From Scleropages formosus (lineage: Eukaryota; Chordata; Actinopteri; Osteoglossiformes; Osteoglossidae): a stretch of 64,000 bases of DNA. The stretch lies in assembly GCF_900964775.1 (NCBI RefSeq), contig NC_041806.1:27617488-27681487 (forward strand), in the 5' to 3' direction. Shown here piece after piece: positions 59,985-64,000 of this stretch. The first letter of the stretch is position 1; every line of letters starts with the position of its first letter. Under the pieces are notes generated by a model. That model saw only the letters and a program-made list of their open reading frames with translations. It was not told where the DNA came from and did not search any database. The position numbers were made by a program, and so were the translations under genes.

Positions 59985-60535
59985 TTGCTATCAGACTGCT
60001 ACGCTCTTCCACATCTGCCTGCTTGGTGGACCCACGAACAAAAGGTAAAACGTAAGCTCTCGTTCTGGTTCCGTTGGAGTGGAAGGACCTTCCCCTCTTA
60101 CTCAGAGCTGCTGAATTTCTGTCCACCTTTAAAAAGGGTCTAAAAACTCAACTCTTCCAGACTCACTTTGCCCATGGTCTCTTAAGTTCATGTAAGGTGT
60201 AAATGGTCATGCACTATTACTTTAACATCATCTCTGGATAAACCTTTACACAGCTACTCCTGTGATGTAACTTAAATGTTTATATGTATCTCAAAAAAAA
60301 GAAAATTACCAGGAAGGTGATCAGGAATTGTGGATCTTCAGATAAAGTTTTATGCAGGTACTCGTGTGATGAATATTGGTTCATAAGGTGAAAGAAAGTA
60401 ACTGCACCTAAGAATCACACATCTGCATCTAAGTGTCTCTTTCTGCTAATGTAATGAACACATTGTACTTTCTATGAGATGTGCGTTGCTTTGGAGAAAA
60501 GTGTCATACATGTAAATTTCATGTACAAAAATTGC
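59985..60535 (+). repeat. L2-type LINE, C-terminal fragment plus 3' UTR
   Basis: Begins with TCAGACTGCTACGCTCTTCC and follows the copy at 44.09-44.83 kb through the C-terminal coding end, TCACTTTGCCCATGGTCTCT, the UTR and TGCTTTGGAGAAAAGTGTC. Strongly 5'-truncated. Confidence 0.75.
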
Positions 60536-60950
60536 AATGACTCCTGGGAGACGTACCTTGACTGACCACCAGGGGCCTTAGCGCTTCCAAGAAATAAAAC
60601 TTGTAACTACGCCATTAATGTGAAATAACTATTTAAAAGAAAGACAGCCATAAGCTGAGTTACAGAAGGACAACCAGTATACATAGTTTGTGCAGCACAG
60701 TGTTTCATGCCTGTATGATCTTATTCCAAGGACTTGCTTCCTAAAAGTTCCATTCTTCGAAGGAACCCTTACACCTCCAAGTTCTTCAAGTCTCTTTGTC
60801 TGCTGGCTGCCCCAATCTCAACATCTTGTTGCCCTCTAGGCCAAACATGATCACAGCACTAGAACTGCACTGACCAAGTTTTAGCACTTGTAAATAAACT
60901 TTGCACTTGAGTCTGCATCCATGTCTCTGAATGATCATGATGATAATATA

Positions 60951-60954
<4 letters not shown>

Positions 60955-60996
<42 letters not shown>

Positions 60997-61049
60997 TTTC
61001 AGAACCGCTTGTCCCATACGGGCCAAGCCTACCCGACAACACAGGGCGT
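60955..61049 (-). repeat. tRNA-derived SINE family 1, 5'-truncated copy with long CA tail
   Basis: Only the last 55 bp of the SINE remain beside about 20 AC units. Flanked by a perfect 13-bp duplication GATAATATAATAC (60942-60954, 61050-61062), so the truncation happened at insertion. Confidence 0.9.
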
Positions 61050-61778
61050 GATAATATAATACAATAACTTAATATGTAAATGGGCATTTGCCTGTTCATT
61101 TTGTGCTTTTTTAATAGTTTTTTTAACAGTAATTAAATTTTCACTGTATGCAGTAAAGTAGAAGTTCTCTAATAATGTTGGATTGGACACCTTGGTTACT
61201 TTGCGAGTCATGTAATTTTGGCAAGTGGATTAAAGAAAGGATTTGGAAAGTTAAGACTGAAGGAATTTCATTGCCAGTGCTCAGAAGTACACAATCTTGC
61301 TGTTTAATCCAACCTTTGGCTGAAATTTGATATTTCATTGGAGGTTTTAAGGCAAAGACAAGCAGTTAACAAGATCTTAGGTCAAATCTGAAACTATGAT
61401 ATCAGTGACTGAAGGACTTTATCTTATTTTAATTCACCTTAAATGACTATACATAATGGAAAACTAGGACTAAGGCTGAGTTTCTAATGCTTTACCTCTC
61501 TATTTCCACAGCAGTGGTAACAGCAACCCTGCAGAACTGCAGAAAGTGCCAATTCACTTCAAATTTACTGATCGTTCTGGAAATGATTTAATTAAATAAA
61601 TCTTTTCTGGAATCAAATGCCATGGGATCATAAGGTCGGTTTCTATACAATAGCCATTAAACATTGCAGAAAGCCATGCATTTTGAAACAAACACAACAT
61701 TGGCTATTGTGCTGATGTAAATGCTGAGCCCTTTTAAATGACAATGGTTCTACTGGCATTGCATTTCCATGTCCTAGA

Positions 61779-61785
61779 TATAAAA
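61779..61785 (+). promoter_or_regulatory. TATA box of gamma-crystallin g12
   Basis: TATAAAA, 54 bp before the ATG. ACAATGG at 61741-61747 lies 31 bp upstream, here on the coding strand as in the M-type genes. Confidence 0.8.
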
Positions 61786-61838
61786 ATCTCACCCTTGCCA
61801 GCATCAGTACAGTGTATCAGAGAAGAAGCAGACCAAAG

Positions 61839-63732
61839 ATGGATCGCCTGGGTAAGGTGAGCAGTGAGATTCTACTTGTTTCTTCTTTCTATTGGTGTCA
61901 TCGAGAGCAAATGAAAAATATCTTTCTAAAAACCATTTTCAGTGCATACATAATTTGTAATCAAATCTGAAAGCAGACCCAGTATATGTTAATATACACA
62001 TGTTAATAATACATTTTGACAAGAATATATATGCATCCAATATCACGTTAAACGTAATCCAATTTACAAGAGAAATATGTGATTTATTTTTGAGTCATTT
62101 TCCAATAAAAATTCAATGTATTTCTCTTCTGTATGGGATTGTACCTCCAAAATGTTACCCTGCAGATCATCTTCTATGAGGACCGCAACTTCCAGGGCCG
62201 CTGCTTTGAGTGCAGCAGTGACTGTCCCGACCTGAGCACCCACTTCAACCGCTGTAATTCCATCCGTGTGGACAGCGGAGCCTGGGTTCTCTATGAGCGC
62301 CCCAACTACATGGGCAACCAGTATGTGTTGACCCGTGGCGAGTACCCTGAGTATCAGCGCTGGATGGGCTACAGTGACAGCATTAGGTCCTGTCGTCTCA
62401 TCAGAACCGTAAGTCAACAGCAGGGTTCGGGGGGACTCCGTGAATGGCGGAAATTCATCCAGCTGGTGCACGGGCTTACTCCAGCTCGGCCTAGTGCCAT
62501 GGCAAATGGTTCTTCTGCTCATGAAATGACAGGCACAACAGAAAGAGAAACAAAGACTGGCTATAAAGAAAATTTTACCATTTGCAATATCATATATAAA
62601 TTAAAAAAAAAAACTCAGATATCATACACGGTTCAGAGCCCCTTGAGATGGAGAACAATTGCAGTGATATTTATCAAATTGTATAAAAGATGCAGTACAA
62701 TTTTACACAGAATTAAGGAACTGAATAGAAAATTATGCTCTTTTATGCAGTCTAGAATTTAGTAGTTCCTGTATTTGCCCAAATACTACACCTTCTAAGA
62801 ATAATTTTGAAGGAATTACACACTCAGTGAAAAATACAGTAGCACAGTTACTGAAACCCTTTTTACCATACTAGGTAAACACCACATAATGTCATAACAT
62901 CACATAATGTCTTTATAAATTGAATAATTTTTTGAATCTGTAATAACTTGTATTTGTAAAAAGTGATAAAAAACTCTATGAATGTAGCATTAAGAAGTAC
63001 ACAAGAATATATTGTAGCAAGATGGGAGAGGGGGGGAATTGCTGAGATATTTTAAACATACATCATGTCTCAGAGGGCTTTTGTGCAACTTTAGCGAAAG
63101 TAAAACGCATCGTTTCTAGTGAAAACAACACACCTGGAAAAACACTGGAATTTCTGCATAAAGCTTTACAGCAATTGTATTGCATTACATTGTCTACACC
63201 CACTTGTCCCAAGCGGTGTTGTGGCAAGCCAGAGCCTTACCCAGGGTTCAGGGCCAAAGAGGGAGGGAACACATTCAGGACAGGACCCTTAAAACAAATA
63301 AGAGAGCAAAAATATACCAGGCATCAGATTATGAGATGACATTGTTCATGGATTTTAGCCTTATACTCTACTGCCTGCTGCACATAGACGACACATAATT
63401 TGCAACGTTCTAACTGACTCTGCTTCTCCTCTTGTCTCTTCCTTCTCAACCTCCTCCAGAGTCCTGGAGCACACCGCATCCGTATCTACGAACGGCCAGA
63501 TTTTTCTGGCCAGATGCTGGAACTGACAGAAGATAATCCATCACTGATGGACCGCTTCAGCCACAGGGAGGTCCACTCATGCAACGTGCTGGATGGTGCC
63601 TGGGTCTTCTTTGAGCATCCAAACTACCGCGGCCACCAGTACCTGCTGGAGAAGGGGGAGTACCGGCGCTTCACTGACTGGAATGCCCTGCACCCCACTG
63701 TTGGCTCCATCAGATGTATTCGGGATTACTAA
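61839..63732 (+). CDS. Gamma-crystallin with four Trp, S-like (g12)
   Basis: Exons 61839-61856 (MDRLGK, six codons, longest exon 1 here), 62166-62408 (81 codons) and 63460-63732 (90 codons plus stop) give 177 aa. N domain [39 protein letters not shown] domain [56 protein letters not shown]. All four Trp are present. Features are shared with mammalian gamma-S and gamma-A/D alike, so the subclass is open. AATAAA is at 63770-63775. Reading through the intron 2 donor stays open for over 100 codons, which I regard as chance. Confidence 0.93.
63191..63290 (-). repeat. tRNA-derived SINE family 1, worn fragment in g12 intron 2
   Basis: CACTTGTCCCAAGCGGTG, CCAGAGCCTTACCC and GAGGGAGGGAACACATTCAG match the inverted 3' half of the family with many differences. 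Confidence 0.6.
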
Positions 63733-63779
63733 ATATTTGACAGATGTCTCATTAAGATCATGCTAAAAAAATAAAAGCA

Positions 63780-64000
63780 GCTGATTACCCAAAAATGGCG
63801 TGTTGTGAATGGCTGTTTTAATACTTGGCTGTTTAGAGGCAAAAATTTACTCCACCATTAAGGTCTTGACCATCTGTATTTTCAACTAGGCAATAAGAAA
63901 ATGTGGAAAACTATGATTACAATAAAACCACATAATAAATCCGCAATCAAAGACAGTGATAAATCAACAATTCATATTGATGAAGATGCACAAATACTAC
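63780..64000. other. Downstream flank of g12
   Basis: AT-rich, no feature seen before the window ends. Confidence 0.5.

Noticed and set aside
62133-62762. A single 209-codon frame covering g12 exon 2 and continuing into intron 2
   Set aside because: The GT donor at 62409 and the C-domain exon at 63460 give a full two-domain protein; the extension has no crystallin or other recognisable content.

Overview
This window is nuclear DNA of a ray-finned fish, very probably a teleost. The genes have GT-AG introns and AATAAA signals. The intergenic DNA is full of tRNA-derived SINEs, L2- and L1-type LINE remnants, Tc1/pogo-type DNA transposon relics and (AC)n, (TAA)n and (ATCC)n microsatellites. The methionine-rich gamma-M crystallins are lens proteins typical of fish. 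The abundant SINE reminds me of osteoglossomorph (arowana-type) genomes, but that is recollection, not proof.

Layout. 1-4.3 kb: repeats, microsatellites and two CpG-richer patches; no gene I can name, although a candidate minus-strand 5' exon ends in a GTGAGT donor near 3.15 kb. 4.37-9.24 kb: a complete eight-exon shugoshin 2 gene (sgo2, + strand, 1008 codons) behind a three-copy tandem repeat carrying CCAAT and CRE-like boxes and a CHR-like site. 10.4-63.8 kb: twelve apparently intact three-exon gamma-crystallin genes, called g1 to g12 here in window order. They lie in three orientation blocks: g1-g2 (+), g3-g9 (-), g10-g12 (+). Each has a tiny exon 1 (3-6 codons), exon 2 for the N-terminal double Greek-key domain (80-84 codons) and exon 3 for the C-terminal domain (90-92 residues), with both introns in phase 0, a TATA box, and an AATAAA in nearly every case.

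The crystallins form three groups. g1, g2 and g4-g9 are gamma-M type, rich in Met and missing some of the four buried Trp. g3 is an intermediate form that keeps all four Trp. g10-g12 keep all four Trp and their C-terminal domains look partly gamma-S-like. Comparing exons shows mosaic history: exon 2 and exon 3 give different nearest relatives, and a 77-bp perfect match joins g1 and g5, which lie on opposite strands about 17 kb apart. Most promoters share a SOX-like ACAATGG-type box at a set distance (about 21 or 30 bp) upstream of TATA.

Repeats. One tRNA-derived SINE family has 17 recognisable copies, many with perfect 9-14 bp target-site duplications; it has inserted into a pogo-like MITE and into L2 elements, and its TG/CA tail has seeded microsatellites. 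I see no RNA gene, CRISPR array or intact transposase. No wholly new gene system is evident. The most original observations are the mosaic exons, a GC-AG first intron in g5, a 47-bp exon-3 relic, the stepwise Trp loss and the spaced SOX/TATA architecture.
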